Source of the DNA: Sesamum alatum
Taxonomy: Eukaryota > Streptophyta > Magnoliopsida > Lamiales > Pedaliaceae
Direction: 5' to 3'
Assembly: GCA_034509735.1 (NCBI GenBank)
Contig: JACGWO010000006.1
Location: 1,503,001-1,567,000 of the forward strand
DNA: 64,000 bases
The position numbers were made by a program, and so were the translations under genes. The notes beneath the pieces were generated by a model. The model did no database searches. It saw nothing but the letters and a program-made list of their open reading frames with translations, and had not been told where the DNA came from. Of the stretch, positions 11,566 through 21,489 are shown piece after piece. Within the stretch, counting starts at the first letter, position 1, and each line of letters opens with the position of its first letter.

Positions 11566-12379
11566 AATTACATTTACACTTTTTTATTTATAATCTATTT
11601 ATACAAATTATTCATATATTTCGAAAAATTACACATACACCCGTTAGAAGCGTTAACATTATTTATACAAATCACTCATGCTTTTTGAAAAATTATACAT
11701 ACACCCACCAAAAACATTACCAGCATTACATAAATCACCCATGTTTTTTGGAAAATAACACATACACTCCCAAGAAACATCAATACCATTATAGAAACTA
11801 GGATAAATTACATCTACCTTCCCTGAGGTTTGACATAATTACAGATACCTTTTCGTTGTTTGAAAATTTACAAATACCCCCTAAAGTTTGTAATTTTCAA
11901 CTAAAGACTTGAAATTGACCATGTTGCCTTTGTTTTGTTTTTTTTTTTTTTGGTTAAATTGTAGAAAAATCAGCCAAGACAAATTGCATTATTAACTCCT
12001 CTTTGTATAAAACTTAATAACCTCTCCCTGCGCATTGTAGTCCAAAATAATTCAACAAATTTTAAAAATTAAATAAAATGTATAAGGGCATTTTGGTCAG
12101 TTCATGCATAAAAATAGATGGAAATGAGTTGTTTGTTAGACGGTTACAAACCTCAAGGGGGTGTTTGTAATTTTTCAAACAATGAAGGGGTGTTTGTAAT
12201 TTTTCAAACAACGAGAGGGTATTTGTAATTATGTCAAACCTCAGGGGAGGTAGCTGTATTTTACCCCAGAAACTATCTCTACTTTTTGACCAACATGAGT
12301 GATTTCTGTATTTATGCAAAATACATGGTTGATTTATGTAAATAGACCATAGTTCAAGGGTGTAAACGTAATTATTCCT
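11566..12379. repeat. MITE-like repeat, family F2 (copy 3), interrupted by an F1 element
   Basis: The left half (11566-11800) begins AAGATAATTACATTTACACT and has ATAATCTATTTATACAAAT. The right half (12268-12379) has AATAGACCATAGTTCAAGGG and ends in GTAAACGTAATTATTCCT, the inverted counterpart. The two halves become one F2 element when the F1 insertion at 11801-12267 is removed. Confidence 0.65.
11801..12267. mobile_element. F1 TIR element (hAT-like MITE), best-preserved copy
   Basis: The ends are GGATAAATTACATCTACC and GGTAGCTGTATTTTACCCC, which are imperfect inverted repeats extending inward through GAGGTTTGACATAATTAC. Both sides are flanked by the same 8 bp, AGAAACTA (11793-11800 and 12268-12275), a target duplication of hAT length. 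The 467-bp body has no coding capacity. This copy sets the family boundaries used for the other F1 entries. Confidence 0.8.
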
Positions 12380-14725
12380 AAATAATTCATATTGTTCTGT
12401 TGTTGAAACTTTCAATGTCGTAACGTCATACTGTTCTTTTCGTTAAAACCCGATGAGAAATTATTCAGTTTATTCACAGCAGTCCGAGCAACGCATTAAG
12501 ACTTAAGTTTAAGCTCTATTGAATGAAGAATTATAAGTCAGCCACCACAACTCCATGATAAACTCACATGTTCATTTCGCCGAGAGGCGAAAGAGCTCAT
12601 GAAAATATTATTCGATTTAATTACTGCAACTCCACCAACACATCGAGAATTAATCCCACTTTTCATTGAATCAGGCATTATACCCACGTAATATAATAAG
12701 TTCTACATTCTCAATAAAATTCAGAAAAGTCATATTTTAATATAAAAAAACCAGTTATTTAATTATTAGACTAGTGTTATCCGTGATTGGTTGATAGTAC
12801 AACCAAGATGAAGAATAGTAGTGGTATAAGGGCATTGGAGGATTTGAACGTTGTTTGTGGTAACTGTCTTTGCAGCAAAAGGCAAATGTTTTGGGAATCA
12901 AAGGTTTAAAATATTGTTGTTGGAATCTGGTAAAAGAAAAACAATGTAAAGAATGGTTGACAGATAGACAAGAATCTTGATTTGTTCAATGTTCAAACTT
13001 GGGAACCTCTGTCCCAGAAACCTGGTTTTTAATTCCCTTTGTTTATCATTATTATTATTATTACTTAGTTAATTGCCAGTTTAGCCCCTACGATGTTGTC
13101 TCTCTTTCCACACTATGACTTTTGATTAAATGTCTCATTCCCAATCTTGACCCTTTTACATGGATGGCCCTCTCTACTAAAGACAGCTCTACTTTGAAAA
13201 ATTATCAAACAATCCCTATTCTTTTTATATATTAATTACCATCAAGTGATACTAACAGAAAATACAATTCATAAGCCTCGAAAGATAAATTTATCCTCCA
13301 GAAATAAAGAAAACTCCAAACATTTTATGAGTCTGTGATTCTTTTTAGCAGGTTAGACTGCACCCGACTCACCTAACCCGAATTACCAACCATAGGTACC
13401 AGACTACCAATTGAGTCGTTTTACAAGGTATGTCTTTTATTACTATTAGACCGCACTTTGTGACCCCTACAACCTGGAGCTCAATACCAATTTAAGTATC
13501 GAAGTGTTTTAGATGAGGGCCACTCAACAAGCCTAACATTTTGTGTGGATACCAACCTTATTCATTTAAATCGAGGCAATCACTTGGACTCATACTCCAA
13601 GAAGTCGCCAGATCATCACTAGGTACACGCCAAGTCATCGTCAGGCAATTGAGAACCTCGACCCAAATCAAATACTATTTTTTAATTATTTTCTTCTGTA
13701 GCGATCCTAAGTTTTAACGTTTTATTTTGTAGAATGAATTTAGCAACAGTCACTGTATGCTAATTAATAGCCGTTGAACTATTCAACAAGACTACAAATT
13801 TTTAGTTTGAATTAGGTATGATAGTAAAACTTGTCATGTAATTAATCTCTTTTATTAAATTACTTGAATACAATCAAACTTGATTTAAACTAATTTATTT
13901 TAAAAAACTATATCTTATTATTTTTTAATAAAAAAGAGTAAAGAACGACGAGCATAATATTTTTTTTTTTTTTTTTCTGTGTCTAACCACATGGTAAATA
14001 TAAGTGACTTCATTGACTCCAACCCCGCAACAAATAAATAAAAAAATAAATAAAATAATTGTTAGGTAAATAAAAAAGGGTGGAACCAACTAATTAGCTT
14101 TTTATACTACTTAAGTTAAGGGATCTTTTCTTTTTTTTTTTTAAGGAAAAAAGAAGAAAATAATGGTTGTATAATTGATTAGATTCCAATTCAAAAATCA
14201 GCCAAATTTCCGGAATTGTCAAATTTATTATTGGAATAGAGAATCTGATACTATGCAACATATGGAAGAGTTTGTTCAATTGGTGTCATCAATATTCCTT
14301 CCAAACTTTAACCTATAATCGGTGTGCCCACTCAAGGGCATATAAGACATTTCAAGAATTTTTTAATTTGTAAAATACTTCTCTTATAATTTTAATTAAA
14401 TTTATAAACTTCGAAATACAATAGTTCGTAGTCTCAACAAAGTCAACATCATTATTTAAATTTCAATCATGATCCATTTCCACGTATCGATAATTCCACT
14501 AGTTAAATTTTTATTTTAACAATCTTGGGCTCATGGAAATATTTTTAATAAGTTAATTTAATATAGAATTATTTCTTAATTCTATTTATTTTCCGAACTA
14601 TTATGAAAACACACACAAATTAATTCGGTAAAACCCAGACCAATCTATGAATAAAATAAGAGTAAAGCATGCAAATAATTATTACGGATATTTATTGGGT
14701 CCGAATTTAAATAAGATAATAATAC
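12380..14725. other. Intergenic sequence, no gene recognised
   Basis: AT-rich spacer. The segment 13340-13680 is less AT-rich and reads like an old degraded transposon or LTR piece, but no ends or domains are visible. Short frames on both strands (for example 14094-14279, -) are lysine- or asparagine-rich noise. Confidence 0.5.
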
Positions 14726-14730
14726 CAACC

Positions 14731-15441
14731 TGATGAATATAAAAATGACTGGCCCAGAGAGGCCCAAATGGCCCAAAAGAGATAAATAGATCGCATGAGC
14801 TCAAAAGCAAAGCTCAAAGTGGGGGCCCAATTTGCGCCCCCAAGGCCGGGGAAGGACCTGACCAGGCCTCCCGAAGGAAGTCAAGACCAGGCCTAACTAG
14901 GCCCCCCAGAAAGTAGGTCCAAAGAAGGAAAGCCCGCATAATTGAGGCCCACAGAAGGGGGTCTGACCCGGCCACGAAGGAAGGATAAGGTTATCCAACC
15001 ATATCCGTATCTGAGCAAGGATCCACAACTACCTCCTAGATTTTATGAGGTCATGACCCGCAGGACTCTAGAAGGGACGTCTGCTGACCTTCCAAGAGTC
15101 CAACCATCCAAGAGGTCCTCCTCTTCAAGGAACTCCTCTATAAATACCAGCCCCCTTGGCTGGTATGGGGAGACGGAATTTCCTACTCTCTCAAGCTCAA
15201 GGATATTTTCTTACTCTCTAAGCTCTTAAGTTCTTCTCTCAATTTACACTAAGCATATTTTATGCTCACTTTTCACGAGTTCTCATTATTTCCTTACTTT
15301 ATTCAAGTTTATTTTTCATAACTGTATACTGAGTGCTAACGCTCTTTTTGCAGGTCTCTTTTCCCGATTTGCAGAAACTCAAGCCCACTCTGTTCAAATC
15401 CAAGAAGACAACTTTGAATGAGCACTTTTTTACTCGCATCA
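14731..15441 (+). mobile_element. Solo LTR of a retrotransposon
   Basis: A 711-bp block starts TGATG and ends GCATCA (5'-TG...CA-3'). It is bracketed by the identical 5-bp target duplication CAACC (14726-14730 and 15442-15446). It is GC-rich at its 5' side, has a TATA box TATAAATA at 15139-15146, then pyrimidine-rich sequence. No primer-binding site or internal domain follows, so this is an LTR left after LTR-LTR recombination. Its layout and the words GCTAACGCTCTTTTTGCAGG resemble the LTR at 32641-33410, suggesting related Ty3/gypsy-type elements. Confidence 0.88.
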
Positions 15442-15446
15442 CAACC

Positions 15447-15955
15447 CATAAACCTACAATTTAGATCCCATTTATTTTGATATAAAAGTCTGACAAGAAA
15501 AATAATATAAATTATTATAATATTTACTTTGTAGTATGAGACACGATATAAAATCAAAGTCATGTAATAATCAATGTTGAAGTTAGGTGGGATGAGTTAT
15601 CCTAATAACCTATACAAAGCAGGTCCTCATTTTAAAGGTCCATTATATCCTTGATTTTGACTTGAGAATTATACAGATGGGCGCACCTTCTTTTCCCCGG
15701 ACATTAATGCTTTGTTTTCTCTCATTTCGACTTCACTCTCTGGGAGGGCTTGACCGATTACCGATTATTTGCCTTAAATTTTTACACTTAAAAAAATTGC
15801 TTCCGGTAATACAATGTTTAAATATAGAAAAAGCGACAACTTAGATAAAATAAATTTGCCATTAGTATTCAAGAGAAAAAAAAAGAGTAATATTTCTTGT
15901 AAATACTTGACGGAATTTATTCGGCTGAGGTAATATATGTAAGTAAATACCTTAG
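15447..15955. other. Spacer, no gene recognised
   Basis: AT-rich sequence between the solo LTR and an F5 repeat. The small frames at 15336-15563 (-) and 15662-15844 (+) have no recognisable domain and the first overlaps the LTR. Confidence 0.5.
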
Positions 15956-15960
15956 AATCA

Positions 15961-16815
15961 AGGAATAATTACATTTCCCTCCTTTGAGATTTGGTGTAAT
16001 TATATGTAAATTTTTCGTAGTTTAAAAAATTACACCTAATACCCGTAATTATAAAAGATGTCAAGACCTCCAACAAAAGTAATCAATTTACATTTGTACC
16101 CATAATAAGTGGCTAAAAAAACTAAAAAAACTAAAAAAAAAAAACATGAAAATTTGAAAAACTAAAAATACAAAATTTCCCTATATGTATAGAAATGAAT
16201 AAAAATGAACAGACGCCTTAGACTAAAAAGACAAAATCGCAGAAAATATTTTTTGCTATTATTAAAATATCATAAGGGATGTAAATAGTATATTTATATT
16301 ATCACAGTGTGGTATGGTTGTTATGATTGAGTTATCATAATATATGTCTAATAGAATATTTATTTAAATTAAATAATATTGTATACATATATAGTTTTAT
16401 AGTGTATATATATATATTAAGGCTAAATTTATTTTTACCGATCTACTTTATTTATTAATTAATAATTATTTAATATGACAATACTGTAATGATAAAATTA
16501 GTAATTTATTGAATATGTTACACTATTTACTCTTATATTTTAATGTAATTATATATAATTACAAACTCTTATGCATAAGTCATGTATGAAATGTATAAGG
16601 ACAGTTTGATCACAAAATATTTACTTGACTTACAATAAATCAACTAAGGGAAGAAATGGATTTTCATTCAAGTTTTTTGCTGATGTCAGTAAAATTTGTC
16701 ATTTTTATTGATTGAAGGATCTATTTGTCGAATGAACATAAAAGTAAGAGTACTAAATGTAATTTTTCAAACTACAGATGTATATGTACAATTACATGAA
16801 ACCTAAATTTGATAC
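15961..16815. repeat. MITE-like repeat, family F5 (copy 1)
   Basis: The left end GGAATAATTACATTTCCCTC leads into GATTTGGTGTAATTATA and GTAGTTTAAAAAATTACACC. The right end has TTTTTCAAACTACAGATG followed by GTACAATTACATGAAACC, the inverted version. The same words open and close the block at 49146-49700. The long interior is AT-rich and non-coding. Confidence 0.55.
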
Positions 16816-16947
16816 CGAGCTTTTTTATCATTCATGTAATTTAAAATAATCCCATCACTCATTTTATCTGATACTCAGAGTAACCGTGACCACAAATAAT
16901 TGGACTTTCTATAAAGCCCAAAAAACCCAACCGAGCCCAAAAACAAT

Positions 16948-16953
16948 TGGGCC
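16948..16953 (+). promoter_or_regulatory. Site II-type TGGGCC element upstream of LARP6
   Basis: TGGGCC lies about 350 bp before the LARP6 start codon, with AGCCCA words nearby at about 16914-16940. Such elements are frequent in promoters of plant housekeeping and RNA-metabolism genes (TCP-factor binding). The assignment is by motif and position only. Confidence 0.4.
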
Positions 16954-17300
16954 TTATCTACTCAACAGAAACATAATCCTCGTACATAGTCTTTGGTCAG
17001 TACGCGAATACACGAACTTTTCTCCAAACCTTAAAAAGATTTGGTCAAACCTACGAATACCAATCAAATATGAGAATCAAAACCACAAACTTCTCATTCA
17101 ACATAACTATAATTCAGGAGAAAACAATCATTCCCTACACTACAAATCCACACTAAAAAATTTTCCCCATAAAACAGTCCTCAAGCTCGATACTTTTCCC
17201 ATTACCGAGTTTAAGAACCTAAAAAAAAAGAAAAAAATCGAACCACGTAGGAATCAACAGACAAGAATTGAGTTCTGACGAGGTCATATCATCATCGAAA

Positions 17301-19278
17301 ATGGCACAGGTGAGCGATAGAGACATGGACGTCGCTAGGGAAAACGAAAGGGATAGGAACAACAACAGGTCGTTCAAATTCAACGTGGCCGCGCCCGAGT
17401 TTGTGCCCACGTTGGCACATACCACGGCAGCCCAGGTCCCTATAACTGGCTATTTCTACCCGTGTTTCCAATACATCGATGGGACTAGTGGGAACTGGAT
17501 CTACGTTGCTGATCAAGACATTACGTTACCGTTGGTCCACTCCAAGACCAACGGGAAGGTGGGGACGGACCAAACCAATCACACCCCGGCTAAGGAAATC
17601 GCATTGTCTGATGAACTTAAGCAAAAGATCATCAAACAGGCAGAATATATGTTCAGTGATATGAGCATGCTAGCAAATGAAACTCTTGTCAAACATGTGA
17701 ACAAAGATCCAGAAGGCTATGGTACTTGGGATTCTTCAAAAAAATTTCCTTCAACAATTTGAGTTCATGATGTTGTCTTCTTACAATATTCTTACATGTT
17801 TTAACATTCTTGATTCTCGACAGTTCCTATAAACTTCGTTTCGACGCTCAAGAAACTCAAATCGCTTAACGTTAATAATCAAATGGTGGCGCAGGCTCTT
17901 CGCTCCTCTACGAAGCTCGTAAGTCCTCTGATCAGAATCACAGAATGCATCAGTTTTTCTTGATTTCGGATTGACTTGTTTCCTTAAAAACGTGTTTGTT
18001 GATCGTAGGTTGTAAGCAGTGATGGCAAGAAGGTCCGACGCAAGAATCCCTTCACTGAGAAAGAAAAAGAGGACCTGCAGGTATACTATATTCATGATCA
18101 GCCAAGAAACTCTTTGTTTTTCTGATGGAATTTGATCAAAATAATGATAACACAACTGGTTATATTTCTTACAGCTGAGAACTGTGATAGCTGAAAATCT
18201 GCCTGATGATCACTCTCATCAGAAGATTGAGAAAATGTTTAATGTGGTCGGAAGGTTGGAGCACTACACCATTAATGATCATACTCATCACTGGTTTCTA
18301 TTCCCTACATGATCTATCCTTACTGATCACGGCTACGTATGTATGTCGATGTGCAGTATCAGGTCGATACGTATATGCCAACCACAGGATCACAATTCTT
18401 CATCGCGATCTTCTAAGGGTGATGTAGTTATCAGCAATAAGGTACAAGAATTTGCAATTATTCATATGATTTAATCAAGAATGCTTGTTTTTTTTTTTTT
18501 TCCATCTGTTGCTTATTTAATTTGCCTTTTCTTGAAGCTGCACGCATTGGTAGAGTATGAGAACGCTGAAACGGCTGAGAAAGCGGTTAGATTTTCGTGT
18601 CTTATCCTTGAAAACGAGAGCAATTCGTGTTAATTTCATTCGTAATCGTGTTAATATTGATCTGTTTAGGCTGAGAAGTTGAACGACGAAAGGAACTGGC
18701 GAAAAGGCATGCGAGTGAGGCTTATGCTCAAGCGTTCGGTACGTTGATTAAACTCAGTTATATCACTTAAATTTCATGAATACACTCTGTTCTTTCGAGG
18801 TTCTTTACCATGAACATTTGACATTTTTAAGGTTAATCTGCAGCCCAAGTCTGTCCTGAAGAGCCGGAAGTCTGAGTTTGAAGTGTGTCTAGACGATGAT
18901 GGACCGACTCACATCCAATCACACGAAGACGCCTCTGGCCGCCTCAGCACCTCAGAAGCAGCTGATGTAAGTTGCTTGTTACCTTCTGTGATCGTATACT
19001 TAAAAACATCATTAGCGTTGTAACTAAGCCGGTGTACATTGATTCCTATTATTACAAACTAGTCTGAGGAAGGCACAGCTGTCCTGAAGAGAAGTTGGTC
19101 TAGAAATCGTGGGAAATCGAAGCATCGTCCCCAGCTTCAAGGGGCACGTAGCCTGCCTACTCCATCATCGAACGGTATCCTGTCGTGCCCTGGCCAGCCC
19201 GCGAAAGGGCCAAGGATGCCAGACGGCACCAGGGGCTTCACTATGGGCCGGGGAAAGCCGGTCTCCGTCTCAATCTAG
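17301..19278 (+). CDS. LARP6: La-related protein 6 (PAM2-containing, LARP6B/C type)
   Basis: Nine exons join in frame: 17301-17721, 17824-17918, 18009-18080, 18175-18254, 18357-18441, 18538-18585, 18670-18738, 18844-18966 and 19063-19278, giving 402 residues. A PAM2 peptide (FKFNVAAPEFVP, about residues 25-36) should bind the MLLE domain of poly(A)-binding protein. The La motif spans about 95-190 (ALSDELKQKIIKQAEYMFSD, then GYVPINFVSTLKKLKSL). An RRM follows (TVIAENLPDDHSHQKIEKMF to VRLMLKRS). The C-terminus has the family tail with PRMPDGTRGFTMGRGKP (SUZ-C-like). Together these bind RNA and tie it to translation or mRNA stability in the cytoplasm. PAM2 restricts it to the LARP6B/C branch rather than LARP6A. 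ATG 17301 is the first in-frame ATG. Confidence 0.93.
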
Positions 19279-20680
19279 TTAAAAACTATGAGGGAATGAA
19301 GCAGAAATGGATGGTTAGGATGTGTTTGTTCCTTGAGATGAGCAAAGATGTGTATCATGTGATTTTTCATACGTCCTTCTTGCAGTCAGAGGCTATGGTT
19401 TGATGATATGTTTTATTGTACTATGCTTTTTTGAAGAATTAAGGTGGTCAGTATTAATGTTGATTTAGATAGGAGATTAAAACATTCAGGATTTTGCAGG
19501 GTTATTATACCTCAGGAATTCATGTCATGGAAGAGTTATGGTCTCTATTTCTTTCTTTCTTTTTTTTTTTCTTTTTAAAATTTTTTTGGGCTCATTTATG
19601 TATCTTGATAATACTTTTTTTTCCCATTATAATGAAGATGTATCTTTTTCTCTTTTTGTAATAATGTATAATTTATTCAGGGAGACGTGTGTCCAAAATA
19701 TTAAATATTTTTCGATGCTTTGGTTCTATTCATTAGAAAGGTCGAATATTGGTCATGATGATCATCCTCTAATAATATTGAAATCAACAATAAACGTCAG
19801 AATTGATGGGGTTGTTCTAGTGAAAACACTCTGGTGACCAAGTTAGGAACGATCTTAAGGTTACTGAGCTGGATAAAAAGAGTATCAATCGTGCGTACCA
19901 ATCGCACCCTAAAAATATAAATACCATAAATACATAAAAAGACTTTCATGTAAAAAGTTATTATTAATTTGGCAATAAAGTTAAAGCATTTTTATTTATT
20001 TATTTAGATAAAAATGAGTGCTTACATATTCGTTTTCCAAATAGATTTTCTTTGAATGTTATAACAAAATGTATTTGTTCATTTTTCCCAAAAGTATTCG
20101 ACTTTTTATTAAGCATATTGTCAATTTTCTTTTTAAAAGTATATATGAGCTGTTGTGGATGTTATACTTGTTGTATATCCATTATATTAACTTATTACTT
20201 TACTCTAAATTTAAATTCTTCATTTATTACATACCTTATTATTTCTTGATTAAAAATATGTACTTCTAGTGAAAAAACTTAATTTGATAATGTTTTAATG
20301 TAAAAGAAATACTAAAATATATTGGGAACTACATAGTTATTTACGGCATAAGGACAATTATATCAAAAGTTAAGATCTCGTTTACTTTTTATTATTAAGT
20401 TGTATAAGTAATCTAATACGATGTTTACTTTGCACTATCAAAATCTGTTTTAATTGAAGAGCCTGATACTAAATACTGCTTGGTTGAATAATTCAACCCA
20501 TTTATTTAAGTACGCTAAACTATTCAACTCAAAAAACCTAAGTAATCATAATATAATTGGTACATTTTTTTTTAATCATTTAAATAGCTCTTATCACCAA
20601 GTAAATATAAATATCGCTTTAAAAATAGTTGAGGGGGAAAAGCGTATTTAACCATATTATAAATGGTACAGCTTCCATGT
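19279..20680. other. LARP6 3' region and AT-rich spacer, no gene recognised
   Basis: The first few hundred bases are presumably LARP6 3' UTR. From about 19860 to 20680 the sequence is AT-rich with low-complexity frames (for example 20052-20269) that lack domains. Confidence 0.5.
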
Positions 20681-21323
20681 GGGAGAATTACGAATTTGGT
20701 CCTCATACAGTTTTGATCTTCATACTACCGCCCTTGATAATTTTAGTCCTCAAATTTATCATTTTTTTTTTTTTTTGATAATTTTCGTCCTTGCCATAAG
20801 TTTGGCGTTAAAATAGATGGAAGTTGGAGTTTGAGGGAAAAAATGGCCCTTTACAACCTGCTGCTTGAAGAATCCCTAAATTATTAAGAAGAATAAATAA
20901 ATTAAAAGACGAAATCAAAATATACAAGGTCAAATAAGAGGAAGTGACACAAGAAAAAGACGATATGAGAAGAAGGATAGAGAAATTGGATGAGTTAATT
21001 GTTAGTTACAAATTCAATTTGAAATTTATGGGTGTGATCTTGCCATTTTTTACTTCAAATCTCTCTCCCCTAAAGTTTCTACTTGAACAAAAATAGTGGA
21101 AAATGAATTATTGAAGGTATATAATGAAGAAGACAAGCAATAAGCAAGAAAGGGCCGTTTTTTTCCCCTGAAACTCCAATTCCATCTATTTTAACGTCCA
21201 AACTAAATGCAATGATAAAAATTGTCAAAAATTGATAAGTTTGAGGACTAAAATTGTCAAGGACGATAGTATGAGGACCAAAACTGAATAAATCGTATGA
21301 GGACCAAATTCGTAATTCTCCCA
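20681..21323. mobile_element. Foldback/TIR element with long inverted arms
   Basis: The left end GGGAGAATTACGAATTTGGT and the right end ACCAAATTCGTAATTCTCCC are exact complements. Complementarity continues inward for about 190 bp, including TGGAGTTT and GAAACTCCA. The repeat TTCCATGT flanks both sides (20673-20680 and 21324-21331), a target duplication of 7-8 bp. The centre (about 20930-21030) has a lysine/glutamate-rich frame (EKDDMRRRIEKLDEL) that may be a decayed coiled-coil tail of a transposon-carried protein. It lies about 150 bp upstream of RRS1. Confidence 0.85.
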
Positions 21324-21403
21324 TTCCATGTGGACTAGTGATACCACGACGTCGTTCCATGGGTCCTTAAGGCTTAAACCCTGGCGTGGCCTATCGTCTT
21401 TCT

Positions 21404-21412
21404 AAACCCTAA
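21404..21412 (+). promoter_or_regulatory. Telo-box in the RRS1 promoter
   Basis: AAACCCTAA lies 78 bp before the RRS1 start codon, and a related AAACCCT is at about 21376. Telo-boxes are enriched just upstream of plant ribosomal-protein and ribosome-biogenesis genes, which suits the gene that follows. Confidence 0.7.
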
Positions 21413-21489
21413 TTCCCTTCTTCGCATACCATATTTTCACTCACCGGCCTACTCCGGCACTAGCCCGCGCGCCGCCATAAGATTAAGAG

